A stretch of DNA of 64,000 nt, taken from the NCBI GenBank assembly GCA_009741485.1, contig CM019218.1, forward strand, positions 53,367,612 to 53,431,611. Direction: 5' to 3'. The stretch's first letter is position 1. Every line of letters begins with the position of its first letter. The stretch comes from Malurus cyaneus samueli (Eukaryota > Chordata > Aves > Passeriformes > Maluridae). The notes below the pieces were generated by a model that worked only from the letters and a program-made list of their open reading frames with translations, was not told where the DNA came from and did not search any database. The position numbers and the translations under genes were made by a program. Below are positions 1-12,399 of the stretch, piece after piece.

Positions 1-163
1 GGGACCCCACGGTGTAGGTGAGGCTGGCTGGGGACCCGGCACCCCCGGCCGCTGAGAGGCTCCGCAGGGGTGGGGAGGGGGCCGCGGGGCCGTAAGGGGG
101 GCGGCGGGGCTGGGGGCTGGGGGGGAGGTTGAGAGGTGGGGAACGACGGCTGGAGGGATCTTC
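1..163 (-). CDS. ATXN7L2: ATXN7L2 3' coding exon (KIPPA exon), start of exon only
   Basis: On the minus strand a CCCACAG acceptor precedes an open frame that begins at 163 and stays open for 54 codons to the window edge. It starts KIPPAV and is Pro/Ala/Ser-rich. The preceding exon ends ...HRW plus two bases of the next codon, and this exon supplies the third base, so the splice phase fits. In ataxin-7-like proteins this position follows the SCA7-associated block and opens the low-complexity C-terminal tail. The same exon at about 24045-24236 has indels, so this is the better copy. The C-terminal remainder lies outside the window. Confidence 0.68.
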
Positions 164-3100
164 CTGTGGGAAAGAACGTCGATGGTGAGGTGGAGAACCC
201 CCCAAAGCCCTGCTCCCAACCACATTCCCCGACTTCAGGGGGGGAAAGGTGAGATGGGACCCCTCCAAATGCCCATTCCCATCCCTTCAACCCCACTGTG
301 CCCCCCCTCAGTGCAAGGGGGCAAAGGTGAGATGGGACCCCTCCAAATCCCCATTCCCATCCCTCTGACCCCACGTTGTCACCCCCAGTTCAGGGGGATA
401 AAGGTGAGATGGGAGCCCCCACAAATCCTCACTCCCAGCCCTCCAACCCACCGTGTTCCCCCCAATTCAGGGGGGGGAAAGGTGAGATGGGACCCCTCCA
501 AATGCCCATTCCCATCCCTCCAAACCCTGGAATCCTCATTCACACCCCTGCCTTGTTCCATCCCAGTTCAGGTGAGGAGGGGGGGAAACAACTCCCTCCT
601 GGCGCCCCCCCCCCAAATCTCTGCTCTCAGTCCTGCATTCCCACCTTGTCCTTCCCAGTTTGGATGGGTCCACTCAAATCCCCACTCCCATCTTTGTCCC
701 CCCAATCCTTCCTGATTCAGGTAGGAAGGGGGGATCCCAAATCCCCACTCCCATCCCTCCAATCCCCAACTTACCCTCATCAGTTTGGGGTAAAAATGAG
801 GTGAAATGAGGTGAAATGAGACCCCCTCCAATTTTGCATTCACATCCCTGCATCCTCACTTTATCCCACACAGTCTGAATGGGGAGGGGTGCAACAAAGA
901 CCCCCCCCCCATAAGCCCACCAGCACCTAACCTCATCAGTTGGATCGAATGGGGTCGAAATACCCCCAGACACCCCCACCCATTTCATCTCCATCCCTGC
1001 ATCCCTCCCACCTTATCCACCAAATTGAACAGCCGGAGGGGGTGCACAAGAACCCCCACAAACCCCACTTCCTCCCCACGTCCCAACCAGCTGCGGACCC
1101 ACAGAAGCACAAAACCCCTCGTGGGGCTGGCCGCGTCCCATCCCCCAGCACGCACTGGGACCCCCTCACCCCAATCCAGTGGTGGGCTCTGTCCCTGCCC
1201 CCAGCACCCAAAACATACGCCCCTCCACCTCCAGTTGCGTGGCTCTGTCCCCTGGGCCCACGCAGCCACCCACATCCCCCCTCACCTCCCCCATGGCTCT
1301 GTCCCTGCCCCCAGCACCCCAAAACCCCTCACCTCCCACCCGCGCTCTTCCGCCTGCCCCCCCAGCACCCAAAACCCCCCACCTCCAGGGTGGGCTCTGT
1401 CCCCTGGCCCAGCACCCCAAAACCCCCCTCACCTCCAGCGGTGGGCGCTGAGCTGCCGCTCCAGCATGGAGCCCAGCGCGGCACAGAACCGGTCCAGCCG
1501 CCGGTCGAACACGTAACAGCCGGGGGTGACCAGGCGGCTCCCGAAGGTGCAGAACTGGGGTGACACCACACCGGGGTCACTGCAGCCCCCCCAAACCCCC
1601 GCCTCAACCACGGGGCAGGGAACAGGACCCACAGATGGGTTGGTGGCAGAGTTGGGGGTCCCTGCCCCACCTGGGCTCCCCTCACTCACCGCCTGGGGCC
1701 GTGGTGGGCGCATTGGGGTCCGGGGGGGCTCCTCGCCCCCTTCCTCCTCGCTCTCCTCGCTGGACACACGGCTGCCCACCTTGGGCAGAGGGAGGGGGAA
1801 GCCTCCTGTGCTCCCTCCCCCCCAGAGGTGGCCGGAGCATCCTCAGTGTCACTGTCAGAGGAAAGCTGGGCCCTGCACCGGAGAGGCGGTTTCTCGGGGT
1901 GCTCGATCCCAGGGGGTCACCTGCTGAGCGACAAAAGCCCCCCAAATCCCCACTCCTTCCCTACAATTGCCTCCCCTCGTCTCGGTCGCGGGAAAGGTGC
2001 ATGGAACCCCCAAACACTCCCCACTTTCATCCACTTCCCCTCCCAATCAGGTGCAGAGGGGCAAGACAGACCCACAATTCCAATCACGTTCCGCTGCCCT
2101 GCCACACCCCCCGAAGTTCGGGGAGGAAAAGTGAGATGGGACCCCCCTCAAATCCCTGCTCCCTCAACCACATCCCCCCAGTGCAGGGGGGAGGGGTGAG
2201 ATGGACCCCACTCCCAAATCCCCACTCCCATCCCCGACCCTCTAATGCACCTCCCCATTCAGGTGGGGAAAAGGTGAGATGGGACCCCCAAAAGCAGCTC
2301 CCAAAACAGTCTTCCCCAATTCAGGTGGGGAGGGGATAGACAGCGACCCCACGCACCCCGCGCCCCAACCTCCGCTCCCGAACCAGACATTCCCCCCAAT
2401 TCAGGTGGGTGAGATGAAGAGTAGAGCCCCCAAAATCCAACTACCCATCCCTCATCCCACCAAATTCGAGCTGGAGCAAGGCGAGAATGCGGACCCACAC
2501 CAATCCCTGGTCCAAGCACCACATCCGCCCCCCCCCCCATATCCAGGTAAGAAAAAATGAATGGGACCCCCCCAAATCCCGTTCCACAAACTTCTCCCCA
2601 ATTCGCAGGTGGGACAGAGGGGTGAGAAGAGATCCCCCACACATGTGGGCAATGTCACCTGGGGGGTCAGGCACGTGGTGCAGCCTGGCTCGGCAGGGAG
2701 GAGGTCTGGGCGGGCTGCAGCAGTTGAGGGGGGTCCGAGTGGCAGGGTGCAGCGGGTCCCTTCTCAGGGGGCCCTGTCTTTTGGGGGGTCCCCTCGACGG
2801 GTGCGGCCTTGAGCTCGTGCCACACAAGCACGTCGAAGTCCTTGGCCGCCGCTGCACACTCACCGGCGCTGGTGGAACGCCGAGTGGAATCTGGCGACCA
2901 GAGGGAGGGACTCAGGACCCCAGCAACAACACCCAGGGTGGAGATATTGGGTGTCCCCTCCCTGTTTTGCACTACTTGCAGGCTCAGCAGGCCGGTGCAG
3001 CAGCTTGTTGGTGCTCGGGGTTCGACAGCCCACACTGCCGGTATCAGGATACACACTCCTTGACCTGCGGGGGATCATGGAGGCAGCGGGTGACTGGGGG

Positions 3101-6100
3101 GGCGTGGCGGGGCACCCCAACACCCCCCACTAGGCTGGGCATAGAGCACCCACTCCTCGGAGCAGCTTCTGAGTGGGGGGAACAGCCCTTGGAAGCTTTC
3201 AGGGGTGGGGTCACCACGTGCTGCTCCCTCCCCTTTTGTCCCCTGTAGGGTGAGCCCCCCCTTTTTTAGTCCCATCTCCTAGGCGCGACCCCCCACTTCA
3301 CCTGGGTCTGCTAACATGGCATTGGGTCACCCTGGGTTTCGTGGGGCAAGCACACGTTATGGCTTCCTGGATTTTGGGATACAGGGGGGGCACCAAGTTC
3401 CTACTCCCATCATTTTGGGGAGAATGTCCATCCAACACCCATCGATTTTCGGGGTGAGTATGTCCGAACTCCCCGTATTTTGGGGGGGCAACATGCCAAT
3501 ACCCCATATTTTGGGGTGATGCATTCACTGATCGACCGCAAATTTGGGAGTTATACACTCAAATCCCGTATGTTCGTGGAATGCCAAATCTGACCCCATA
3601 TTTTGGGGGACATGTCGTCTAACCCCCATTTTGGGAGGACAACACATATTTGTGGGGAGATATGGGATGCAGCCTCCATTGGGGACCATGCCAACTCCAT
3701 ATTTGGGAGAGACACAGTCACACATAATTGCAGACCAATCAACCGCCTATTATTCAGAGGATACACATGAACCCCTGTATTTGCGGGGCAACGCTTCACC
3801 CTTGTATTTTGGAGGGACATGCTTACACACCCCATATCTTGGGGGTGACCATGCACCAACGCCCATATTTTGGGGTGACACAATTTCGACCCCCATATTT
3901 TAGAGGGCATCCACATCAAATCCCTGATTTTTGGGGGACATATGCTCAACCCCTCCTATTTGTGAGCGACACATATTCAACCTAACCCCCTATCGCGGGA
4001 CGCATCGCACATTTAACCCCCATATTTTCAGGTAAATATATGTCCGTATTTTGTGGGCACGCATGTCAACCCCCATGACTTTGGGGGACAATCTAACTCC
4101 ATATTTTTAAATGTGGGACATTTTGTGACGCCATGTTTTGGGGAACAACGCAAATTTGGGGTCCATCCTCAACTCCACCCCTGCTGCTGGCCGTTCCTCG
4201 GAGCAGCAAGTGGACGACCCAAAACTATAGGAGACCTGACTGTGGGGAGGGCAGGACAGCCCCCCAACACCAGAGGAGAGGGGGAGCCATCTTCTTGGTA
4301 CCTACCCACTGCGGACCGGGCCCCGAATTCCGAGCACCAGATGGGATCATCCGCCCCCCCCATGGCCGGCAAGGAAAGGGGACTCACGCAGCCCAGCCGT
4401 CCTGTGCGGACCATGGGGGGCGGTTTGGAGGGGCTCCCACATCCTTCGATCCCCCGGAGCGGAGCTCTCCCGGCTCGCCGAACTCCCCACCCGACCCCGG
4501 CCGGCACCGGGGGCTCTTTGGGCACCGCGGTCAGCCGCGGGTTTCCCAGGGATTCTTGGAGTTGGTGGGGAGGCTTTGGGGGGCCCTTGATCCCAGTCCC
4601 GTCCCGGTTTGGGAATGCTGGGAATCTTCTCCAGGATCTCACCACGGGCACACAACAAGCATGGGGAACATTGGGAGAGGAGGGGTGGGGATCAAAGTGC
4701 CCCACAGAGAGCATCAGTTGTCACCCATGCCGCGCTCACCAGAGTTGGCTGTCCTTGTCTGTGCTCGGAAGGGGCTGGCGCTCTCCCCTGGCCTCCGGGA
4801 TGCTTCTCACTGCGTGCTTTGGCCGCGCGGGGGGTCCCGTCCGGGACCGGCTGCCCTCATCGGCGACGTGGCATCGCAGTGGCAACGGGCAATAGAGCTT
4901 GCTGAGGGGACCGTGCCGGCGTTCTGCCAGAGGATGAGATTGATCAGGGATGAAGGGCTGGATGGACGGGATGGGACACAGCCTACCGTTAGCCCACACG
5001 CACCGGCCGCTCCCACTGCTGGCAGGAATCCCCCCCACCACAGGCTGTGCCCCCACAGCCAGCCCTGATTGGATTCCGGTGCTGTTCCCGGCACCGTGGG
5101 TGGACAGCCTCTCCCGAATTGCCTAGGCTCACCACAGTGCTTCTGGAAGGCCTGGGGCTTCACCACCTGGCTGCAGTGGTTGCAGGACCACAGTAGAATC
5201 GTTCATGTGCAGGGCATGCCCGAAGAATGTCCATGTCGTAGGGAGAGCTCGGTAAGTCGTGGCACCGGAGCTGGTGCATGCTGGCAGCACTGCAGTACAA
5301 TGCCCCAGCTCGTGGCTCCCACAGCCCCAAAATAGCGCAATTTCACCCCAGAGAGGAGCTCACCTTCCTTATCAGGGTCATGGTGTCCAGTTTCTTGCGC
5401 CCGCTCTTCCCATTGTCCTCCGGCTCTGACCTGATCCTGCCAGAGACAAATCCTGTCAGTGGTGGAACAGGGATGGGCCCGGTGCTCCCGACACAGGGAT
5501 GGTCCCCAGCATTCCTCTCCTGGACAATTAAACCAGACAAAATTAGCACCAAAGAGACAGACTCATCCTGGGAGTTGGGATCACCCTGTGGCGACCTGCA
5601 GGGTCCCACGCTGACTAGCCCAAAGTGCCAGCAGGATCTTCCTGGAGACACACCAGAATGTGGATGTGACAACCCTGGGAAAAACACCGGTCTGGAGTGA
5701 ACACCCCTGGGACCTATTGCCTTGGCGATGGAAATACCCTGAGAACATCCATGTCTGGGATGGGACACCCTTGGGGAAGCCCCCAACCTGGTTGGTGATG
5801 AATATCCCTGAGACACCGCTGATTGCAGGATTGAGTCACCCACTGCACAGCCCCGAGGACTGGGAGTTAAACAGCTCTGGGATACCACTGGTCGCAGGAT
5901 GTGACACTCTTGGGACACCACTGCTCCCACATGGCATTCACCTGGTCGTCCCATACAAGGACACCCCATATAGTGCTGGCCAGTATCCTGGGCTCTGCTG
6001 TGGGGGGCTGGTGGCTCACTGAACCAGCAGTGATGGTGACTGGTCCCAACTGTGCCATACTGGGTGCCCAAGTCCATCCCAGTTCGTATCAGGCCATGCC

Positions 6101-8311
6101 ATACTGGAGCACCCGAGTTCTGTCTCAGTTGTGCCATAGCTGGGCCCCCAGTCCTCTGTGCTATCCTGGGGCACCAGTGCCACCAGCATTGCCACACTGG
6201 GCACACACTCCCAGTCCTGCCAGGCCATGCCATCACTGGGTGCCAGGCCACTAGCTGGATACTGGCACCTCAGACCGAGTTCAGATGCATCACGGTGCCG
6301 CCATCTGGGGTAGGCAGTCCCAGTGCTGACAGCCCACTGGGACTCTGCCAAGTTCCCAGTAAGGGGCACCTGGTTCCCGAGTGCACCCTTCCAGCTTCCC
6401 AGTGCCCAGTCCCCATATAAGGGCCTCCCAGTACCCATGCTGGGTTGGGGTAATGGTGGCAACCATTGTCCCAGTCCCAGCTCCCAGTTACTGCTGTGCC
6501 CACCGTGCCCACTGCCCCTGTGATATCTGAAATGGCGGACCCAGTACTGGCTCCCAGTCACAGGGTTCCCAGCGGGCAGGATGGGGCGCTGGCTGCCGCA
6601 GATCGATGACCCAGTGGCTGCGGTGCCCAATTACCCAGTGCAAGAGATCTCCAGTCTGCCCGTCTGGCTGACTATGCCCGGTCCAGGTGCTCAGTTCGCT
6701 GGTGCCCAGATATCAGTACAGGATTCCTGGTTTCTGGTTCCTGGCATGTGGGCACTTTTGTAGATGCCCCAATTCCCAATTCCATGCTGGGTGTTCAGTT
6801 ACAGGATGGCCCCATTCCCAGTCGCGAAATGGCGCACTGCTGGCTGCCCAGTTCCTGGATACTGCGCGTGCCACAGCCTTGGCTGCCCAGTGCTGGATTC
6901 CCAGTCCCAATTCCTGATGCCAGGTGGCTTGGTGCGGATGGCCACATTCCGCATGCAGACAGGTGCCCTGTCCCAGTTCCAGATGCCCGTGCTGGGGCCA
7001 GTCTGCAGTAATGAGTTGCCAGGTCTGGGAATGCACCAGTGCCGATTCAGGATGGGCCAGTGCAAGGCCTGTCCCAGTTCCCAGTTCTGGTTATCCAGTT
7101 CAGGGTGCCCCATTCCCACGATACAGGGGTGCCCAGTATCGAGGTGCCACAGGCAGAGGAGCCGTTCTCCAGTTCCCAATGTCTGGTTGCCCACGCACGA
7201 TGCCCCATCCCGAGTGTCTGGTCCCCCAAAGCAAACAGAGGCGGTTCGCCCCATTCCCAGTGCAGGGTGCCCCATTCCCGACAATCTGGTCCAGTGCAGG
7301 GTGCTCTGTCCCAGGTAGCCGCAGGTGCCCAGTGCATGGTGACCCCGTTCCCAGTGCAGGGTGCACCCAATGCGCCACTGGTTGGTCCCAACTCAGCAGG
7401 AAATGCCCCACCCCATATCTGGATTCCCAGTGCAGGGTGCCCCTAGTTCCGCATGTCTGGCTGGCCCAGTGACAGGGGTGCCTCCATTCCCATGTCTGGT
7501 GCCGCAGGGCAGGGTGCCTGACCATTCCCCGTGCATGATGCCGCCATCCACCCCGTGTCTGGTGCCCAATAATAGGCTGTGGCCCATTCCCAGTGTCTGG
7601 TGCCCAGTACACGGGGCCAGTGTCTGGCTGCCCTATTCCCATGCCAGGTGCTAGCACCAGATCTTCAGTTCTGGTTCCAGCTTCCCAGTGCCAGGGGAAC
7701 ATCCTAGGACGTGCTAGGACATCCGCTCCAGCGCACCTGTGCACCACAAACTGGGCACGGGATCCTGCACTTGGGCATCCAGACCGGCACACAATGCTGG
7801 GTGCCCAATGTCGCTACTGTATGCCAGGTCTGCCAGCAGCGGGGTCTCCCCAGTGCCCCTGTTGTGCCACTGCCCAGTGCAGGATGCCCCCGTTGCCGGT
7901 TCGCCAAGTTGCCAGGGCAGGATGAGCCGTGTCCTGCTGCCCGGTGCAGAGATGCCTGTTGGTTCCCAGTGCCCGCGGAGGATGCCCCAGCTTCCCGGCT
8001 CCAGTGCCGGTGCGGATCCCGTTCCCAGTTCCCGTGCGGGATGCTCCCTTCCCAGTGCCCGTCAGGATGCCCCGCTCCCGGTTCCCGCTGCCGCGGACTC
8101 CCCTCTCGCCGGGTGCCGGGCTGCCCGCCACCAGCCGCGCGGCCGGCGCCGGACCGGGGTCGGCGGGCGGCGGCGCCCACGTCGCGAAGCCCCCCGGTGC
8201 GGCCGCGCTCACCGGTGCGGCGGGCCGGTGCCCGGCCGCTCCACCCAGGCCTCCAGGCTCTGCCGCGCGAACTCGTCGAGCCGGGTCACACGGCCGCCGC
8301 TCCGCCGCCAT
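1..8311 (-). CDS. ATXN7L2: ATXN7L2 (ataxin-7-like 2), copy A, error-rich, cut by window edge
   Basis: First of three copies of the ataxin-7-like 2 gene, a paralogue of the SAGA deubiquitinase-module anchor ataxin-7 (nuclear, chromatin). Reading down the minus strand: exon 1 with ATG at 8309-8311 and donor at 8213; exon 2 about 5364-5438; exon 3 (zinc-finger region) about 5131-5239; exon 4 about 4740-4926; exon 5 about 4388-4662; SCA7-domain exons about 2973-3064 and 2659-2890; Ser/Glu-rich exon 1690 to about 1920; CTFGSRLV exon 1433-1554; and a 3' exon 1-163. Many exons carry indels and substitutions relative to the copy at 24045-32927, so no single frame runs through. This looks like uncorrected sequence rather than a decayed paralogue, because introns and repeats match equally well. 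Identity is from protein motifs and is secure; exon ends marked 'about' are not. Confidence 0.72.
180..1035. repeat. ~60-bp GC-rich minisatellite, ATXN7L2 intron (copy A)
   Basis: Degenerate tandem units, each containing a TTCAGGGGG stretch, AAAGGTGAGATGGGA, and runs such as CCCCATTCCCATCCCTCC. The same array is at 24240-25125. Plus-strand frames stay open across it only because the unit is stop-poor. Confidence 0.8.
1180..1432. repeat. Minisatellite abutting an ATXN7L2 splice donor (copy A)
   Basis: About 60-bp units built of GCTCTGTCCCCTGGCCC, AGCACCCCAAAAC and CACCTCCAG. On the transcribed strand each carries CTGGAGGTG, the same sequence as the real donor of the exon ending at 1433. Equivalent to 25150-25564. 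Confidence 0.75.
1930..2640. repeat. GGTGAGATGGGACCCC minisatellite, second block (copy A)
   Basis: Same family as 180-1035, in the intron between the Ser/Glu-rich exon and the SCA7 exon. Units contain CCAATTCAGGTGGGG and AGGTGAGATGGGACCCC. Matches 26060-26700. Confidence 0.75.
3340..4170. repeat. CCCATATTTTGGGG minisatellite (copy A)
   Basis: About 25 degenerate units of roughly 32-36 bp centred on CCCATATTTTGGGGG followed by a CACATGTC-like stretch. Matches 27430-28250 and, inverted, 47540-47900. It runs without a gap into 4205, where copy A' has 436 N. Confidence 0.85.
5460..7720. repeat. Three successive minisatellites filling ATXN7L2 intron 1 (copy A)
   Basis: From left to right: ~30-bp units with GGATGTGACACCCTTGGGAC (to about 5930); ~30-bp units with GTGCCATACTGGGCACCCAG (to about 6550); and ~35-bp units with CCCAGTGCAGGGTGCCCC and TCCCAGTGTCTGG (to about 7720). 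Noisy copy of 30110-32340. Confidence 0.8.
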
Positions 8312-8519
8312 CGGCGCCGGCCTCCGCCGCGGCCCGCCCCCCCCGCCGCCCCCGCCCCTCGCGCACGCCGCCGCCCCGCCCCGCCCCGCGGCACCACGGG
8401 CACGGGTAGTCCGGAGCGACCCCCGCCCGGCCGACCCCACCCCGCGGGATCCCGCACCGGGACGGGGTGCCGGTATCCGCTGTACCGCATGGGCACCGCG
8501 TATCGCACAACTGAAGCTG

Positions 8520-9180
8520 CGCACCCGTTACGCTCGCACTGGGCTGGGGGTCCCAAGTGATCCCTACACCAGGGGTCTCCTGTATCCTATACGCGGGAGG
8601 GCTCACCCGGTAGTCCCTACAATCAGGTTAGGAGCACGTCGATATCCCTAGTAGTCGTTGGGGTTCCCTGTTATCATCTATACCGGACCCGAACCCATTA
8701 TCTCCCATTAACGGGGCTGGGGTCTGATACAGTTCTATTCCCATGCTGGGCTGTGGCCCAGGGTATCGCCATATAAGGCTGAGACTCCCAGGTTTATTCC
8801 TATACGGGGCTGGGACCCCCGTTTATCCTATATCCTAGCGGGGGGTCTCCACATTATCCTTATACCGGTCTGGGTTCCCCTAGTAACCTGTATGGCAGCT
8901 TATGTTAGATCATGATTGTATATAATCCCCACAAATATCTCCCCAGGCGGGGTCCCTCGGTGAGCCCTATACGGAGTGCGTGTCCCCCTGTTATCCCAAT
9001 ACCGGAGCTGCAGTTTGTTTATCCTTTTAACTGGTCCAGGATCCCTGGTTAACCTGTCTGAGTACAGTATGATCCCCCCATACTGATTGAGGTCCGCAGT
9101 TACCACCTGTACCAGAGATGGGATCAGTTTATCCCTCATATGGAGCCAAGATGTCCAGGGACATTGCACCTCACCTGGAC
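8520..9180. repeat. TATCCCTATACCGGGCTGGGG minisatellite (copy A)
   Basis: About 35-bp units between ATXN7L2 exon 1 and the SYPL2 3' end, each with TATCCCTATACC and CTGGGGTCCC. Same as 33160-33800 and, inverted, 42780-43420. I see no gene here. Confidence 0.75.
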
Positions 9181-9434
9181 CCCATAACGAGGCAACACCA
9201 GGACCCCCGATCCAGAGAGCTCGGTACCAGCAGGACTTAGGACACGATACTCACCATACAGCACATCGACCCTGCGCCGGGGTGACACACAGAGCCCCCG
9301 CAAAACAGGGGACCCCGGGGTTCCTGCCCCCTTTAGCATCCGAGCGCCCCGGCGGCTCGCACGAGACACCCCGTCCCCGGGCTGGCGGCTGGCGAGGTCC
9401 CGGGGGCCGGGCGGGACCCCGGGCTGGCTCGGGG

Positions 9435-11332
9435 CTACTCTGCTTGGTGCGATGGCTCCTTGCTCGGCCGCAGGGTTGGTCGCGGGGTGCGGGCGGCGCG
9501 CAGACCACGGCGTCTCCCGCAGGCACCACGAACCCACGCAGTAATCCCGACCCACAGGCGGAAGTCTGAGGACCCGAAGAGTTGCAGGAGAGGAGAGAGG
9601 GATAACGCGGGAAGAGTGGGAGGAGACAGACAAGAAGGAGAGGGTTCCACGGGGTCACCCTTGGAGAGCACATGCATCAGCACCTGTGCACCGCGGCCTT
9701 GACGCTGTCCAAGAGCCTCCATACATTGTGTGTGCCCCTAGCAACTGCACTACACCGGCCTATGATGCACCCCATACAGCAGCCTTACATCCATGAATAA
9801 GGTGCAAGACTCTCTGTCGTCCTTTTTAGACAAAACCTAATATTCATAGATCGAATTTCCCAACACCCTATACATCCCTACACCCCATGCGCTCGTGGGT
9901 CCCTATGACTGCATACCCTCACGCACCCATATATTCTCTACACCCCATTGTGTGTGTCCTATGCACCCCATGCACCCCATACATCCCATGCACCTACCAC
10001 TGTGCTCCCTGCACCTACCACGCATGAGCTGGACCTCATGCACCCCATGTACCACCACATACCATATGTAACCTCACATGTTTTGCACCCCAGTACCCCA
10101 ATTGGCTCCATGTAATCCACATGCCCTAATGTTTACATGCATCCCCAGGCACCTTATGCACCCCATGTGCCCACATGTGCCATGCAATCCGCACACCCCA
10201 TGGACCCTGTTGCCCCGATGTAGCGTCATGTAGACCACACAGACCCACATCCAGAATGCCCTATGCATCCCAATTCATCGCCATGTGCCCCATGCACGCG
10301 TCATGCACTCAATGCCCTATGCCCCCCATGCACATCGTGCACCCCACCGCGTCCAAATACCAATGCCAGGACTGCATCACCATCGCACCCCCATCACATG
10401 GGAGTCCGGTCGATGGCTAGGGGGGTGCTAGGGTGGATCCCACATCCCACAGGACCGAGCAGGGGGCTGTGAACTGTCTTCACCCGCCATTTCCATGAGT
10501 GTGCCCCCATTTCACGTGTGTGACACATTTCCATTGCTCTCCCCTGGCTTGAGCTGAGGAATCTGGCATATGTGGATATGTGTGAACATACACGTGTGCA
10601 CCTGTAGTGTCTGTGCATGCATGATGCGTTCACAACATCTCATGTGTGTTGTCGTGTGAACACGCATGTACACCGTGTGCCTTGGGTGTTCACTAGCGTG
10701 TGTGGGTGTCCATGTATGTGCACATGTGCGCTGTACTCCCATACCTTCCTGCCAAGAAACATTCCACAGATGTGGCATGTGGCCCACGGTGTGCCCGTGT
10801 GTGTGCCCACATCGTGCCCATGCAGCTGTGTGCCCAGCGTGGCCCTCACCAACGGAGATGTGGCACGCCCATGGCCGGCGTGGTGCCGGCGTTGCAGACC
10901 ACCTCCGTCGCCCTGGCAGACCCCCATGGCAGAGATGAGGGTGGCGGGGCGCGTGGCCCGCCTTCACGTCGTCAGCCCTTGCCTCCACGACCGTCCGCTG
11001 CCACACAGCCAGAAGAAGGCGAAGCAGACGGGTGACCGCAGAAATCCTGCCAGGATGAGAGACCGGTGATCAGCGCTGCCGTCCTGGCAGGCGCTGCCAG
11101 ATCCGTGGTCCCGAGGGATGAGCCGGCCTTACTGTGAAGGGGAGCTTGCGTGTTTTCAGTGTAACCAGGGAATGGAAGCGGAGGTATGAGCACCAGAGCC
11201 GCATGGAGTACAGGAAGGAGAGAGACCATCCAGGGCACGAAAAACTCGGGGAGCGGAGAAATCGCCGACGAGGTAAAGGGTGCGGGCTCTGATTCATCCT
11301 CGCAATTCGGCATGCCAAAGGGATCTGGTATA
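9435..11332 (-). CDS. SYPL2: SYPL2 (synaptophysin-like 2), copy A, exons 4-6, error-rich
   Basis: Minus-strand partial copy of synaptophysin-like 2 (mitsugumin-29), a four-pass MARVEL-domain protein of the muscle triad membrane. Visible are exon 6 (about 9435-9581, with TPW and the [12 protein letters not shown] tail), exon 5 (about 10850-11046, with the [20 protein letters not shown] segment corrupted), and exon 4 (about 11133-11332, with MPNCEDESE and the [17 protein letters not shown] helix corrupted). Exon 3 should follow but the copy ends at the 25-N gap at 11621. Frames are broken by indels absent from 34028-36727. The next gene to the left is ATXN7L2 on the same strand. Confidence 0.68.
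9730..10360. repeat. CATGCACCCC short tandem array (copy A)
   Basis: About 10-bp degenerate units (CATGCACCCC, CATACACCCC, CATGTGCCCC) in the intron between SYPL2 exons 5 and 6. Same as 34240-34960 and, inverted, 41640-42390. Confidence 0.8.
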
Positions 11333-11481
11333 CTGGGATGCGAGGGAGGGGGTGGTCAGGGGGCTGGGAAAGGAGAGGATGCTGGGGTAGGTGGAGATAA
11401 CCACGCTGGGATGGTCCCCTGGGAAATGGAGGTGATGACAGGGGATGCTGGAATAACCGGGTTGGGTGGTCCCACTGGGAC

Positions 11482-11510
11482 GGGGGGGGGGGGGGGGGGG
11501 GGGGGGGGGG
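11482..11510 (+). repeat. 29-base poly-G run, probably artefactual
   Basis: An uninterrupted run of 29 G. The corresponding place in copy A' (about 36030) reads GGGATGGAGGGGATGG with no such run, so this is most likely a sequencing or consensus error. It is not a regulatory G-tract. Confidence 0.85.
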
Positions 11511-11620
11511 TGGAGGGGATGGATGGAGAATGTGCTGGGGTGTTCCCCTGGGGTAATGGAAGGTTTTGATGGGGAAGGTGGAACTAACCAAGCTGTGGTG
11601 GTTCGCCTGGGGATGGAAGA

Positions 11621-11645
11621 NNNNNNNNNNNNNNNNNNNNNNNNN
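11621..11645. other. Assembly gap of 25 N
   Basis: Exactly 25 N. Left of it is the end of copy A; right of it is unrelated sequence leading to AMIGO1. The same length occurs at 47901-47925, so 25 is a placeholder rather than a measured size. Confidence 0.98.
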
Positions 11646-11689
11646 CCGTTGACTGTCTGAGGACCGAGCACATAGCACACTCCATAAGT

Positions 11690-12370
11690 CAGTAGACAAT
11701 CATGCAAGGACCAAAGCTGCTCCAGCAGTGAAAACACTGGTGCAACACCATGTCAACTTGACTGCCAGCCCCTCAACGCTGAGTTGACACCGCGTCAGCC
11801 AAGCGGCCCTGCGCCATAGACACCAATGCGTGAGCAGCCAGATGCAACATTGCTGTGTACCGGTGTCTGACAAAGCCACCTCTATCTGCACACCACACTG
11901 CTAATCCTGGATATGGGACACCCTAGCGTGACCAAAGCCACCTTGCCCACCAATGCTAGGCTGGTGTGAGCCCACGGACCCAGCCTCCCACCTGCACCTA
12001 GAACACCATGTACTGAAGCCACCTGGAGTTTGTGACATTGTGTGAGCTCCTGAGCCTGGCACATGCTGTGACAGTGGGCTGATTCCAAACCACTGTGCTT
12101 GTACACATCCGTGCGGATCCAAAGCCACCCTGGACTGTGACACCAAAGTGATCAACCAGCCTGGCACTGCCACTGAGTGACTGAAGCTTCCTTGGCAGTG
12201 ATTACAATGTGACCAAGCCACTTTGCACTATGACAACCTGGTAAGCCCCGAATCCTAGCACCTGCTGTGACACTATGTGACTGAAGCCACCCTGGACTGT
12301 GACACTGGGTGCCAAGCACTCTAACCATCGTGACACCGTGTGACTGAAGCTTCTTCGTGCCCCTCGTTCT
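11690..12370. repeat. ~55-bp degenerate minisatellite upstream of AMIGO1
   Basis: Units contain CTGAAGCCACCCTGGACTGTGACAC and GTGTGACTGAAGC-like phrases, repeated about ten times with heavy divergence. No coding sequence is recognisable in this interval. Confidence 0.6.
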
Positions 12371-12399
12371 CCACGCTGCATATCCAATCCTGCCCCTGC

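Larger units (their letters stand above)
1..11620 (+). repeat. Large direct duplicate (copy A) of 24045-36139
   Basis: Exons, introns and minisatellites occur in the same order and orientation as in 24045-36139. Position 1 aligns with about 24045 and 11620 with about 36139. Lengths agree within about 1% once the 436 N and a 112-bp repeated flank in the second copy are removed. Differences are scattered single-base indels and substitutions. Probably an assembly duplicate (noisy gap-fill or second haplotype), not a segmental duplication. Confidence 0.85.

Noticed and set aside
1..11332. Pseudogenised paralogues of ATXN7L2 and SYPL2
   Set aside because: Introns and intergenic repeats are as similar to the other copy as exons are, and breaks are indel-type sequencing errors rather than an evolutionary pattern.
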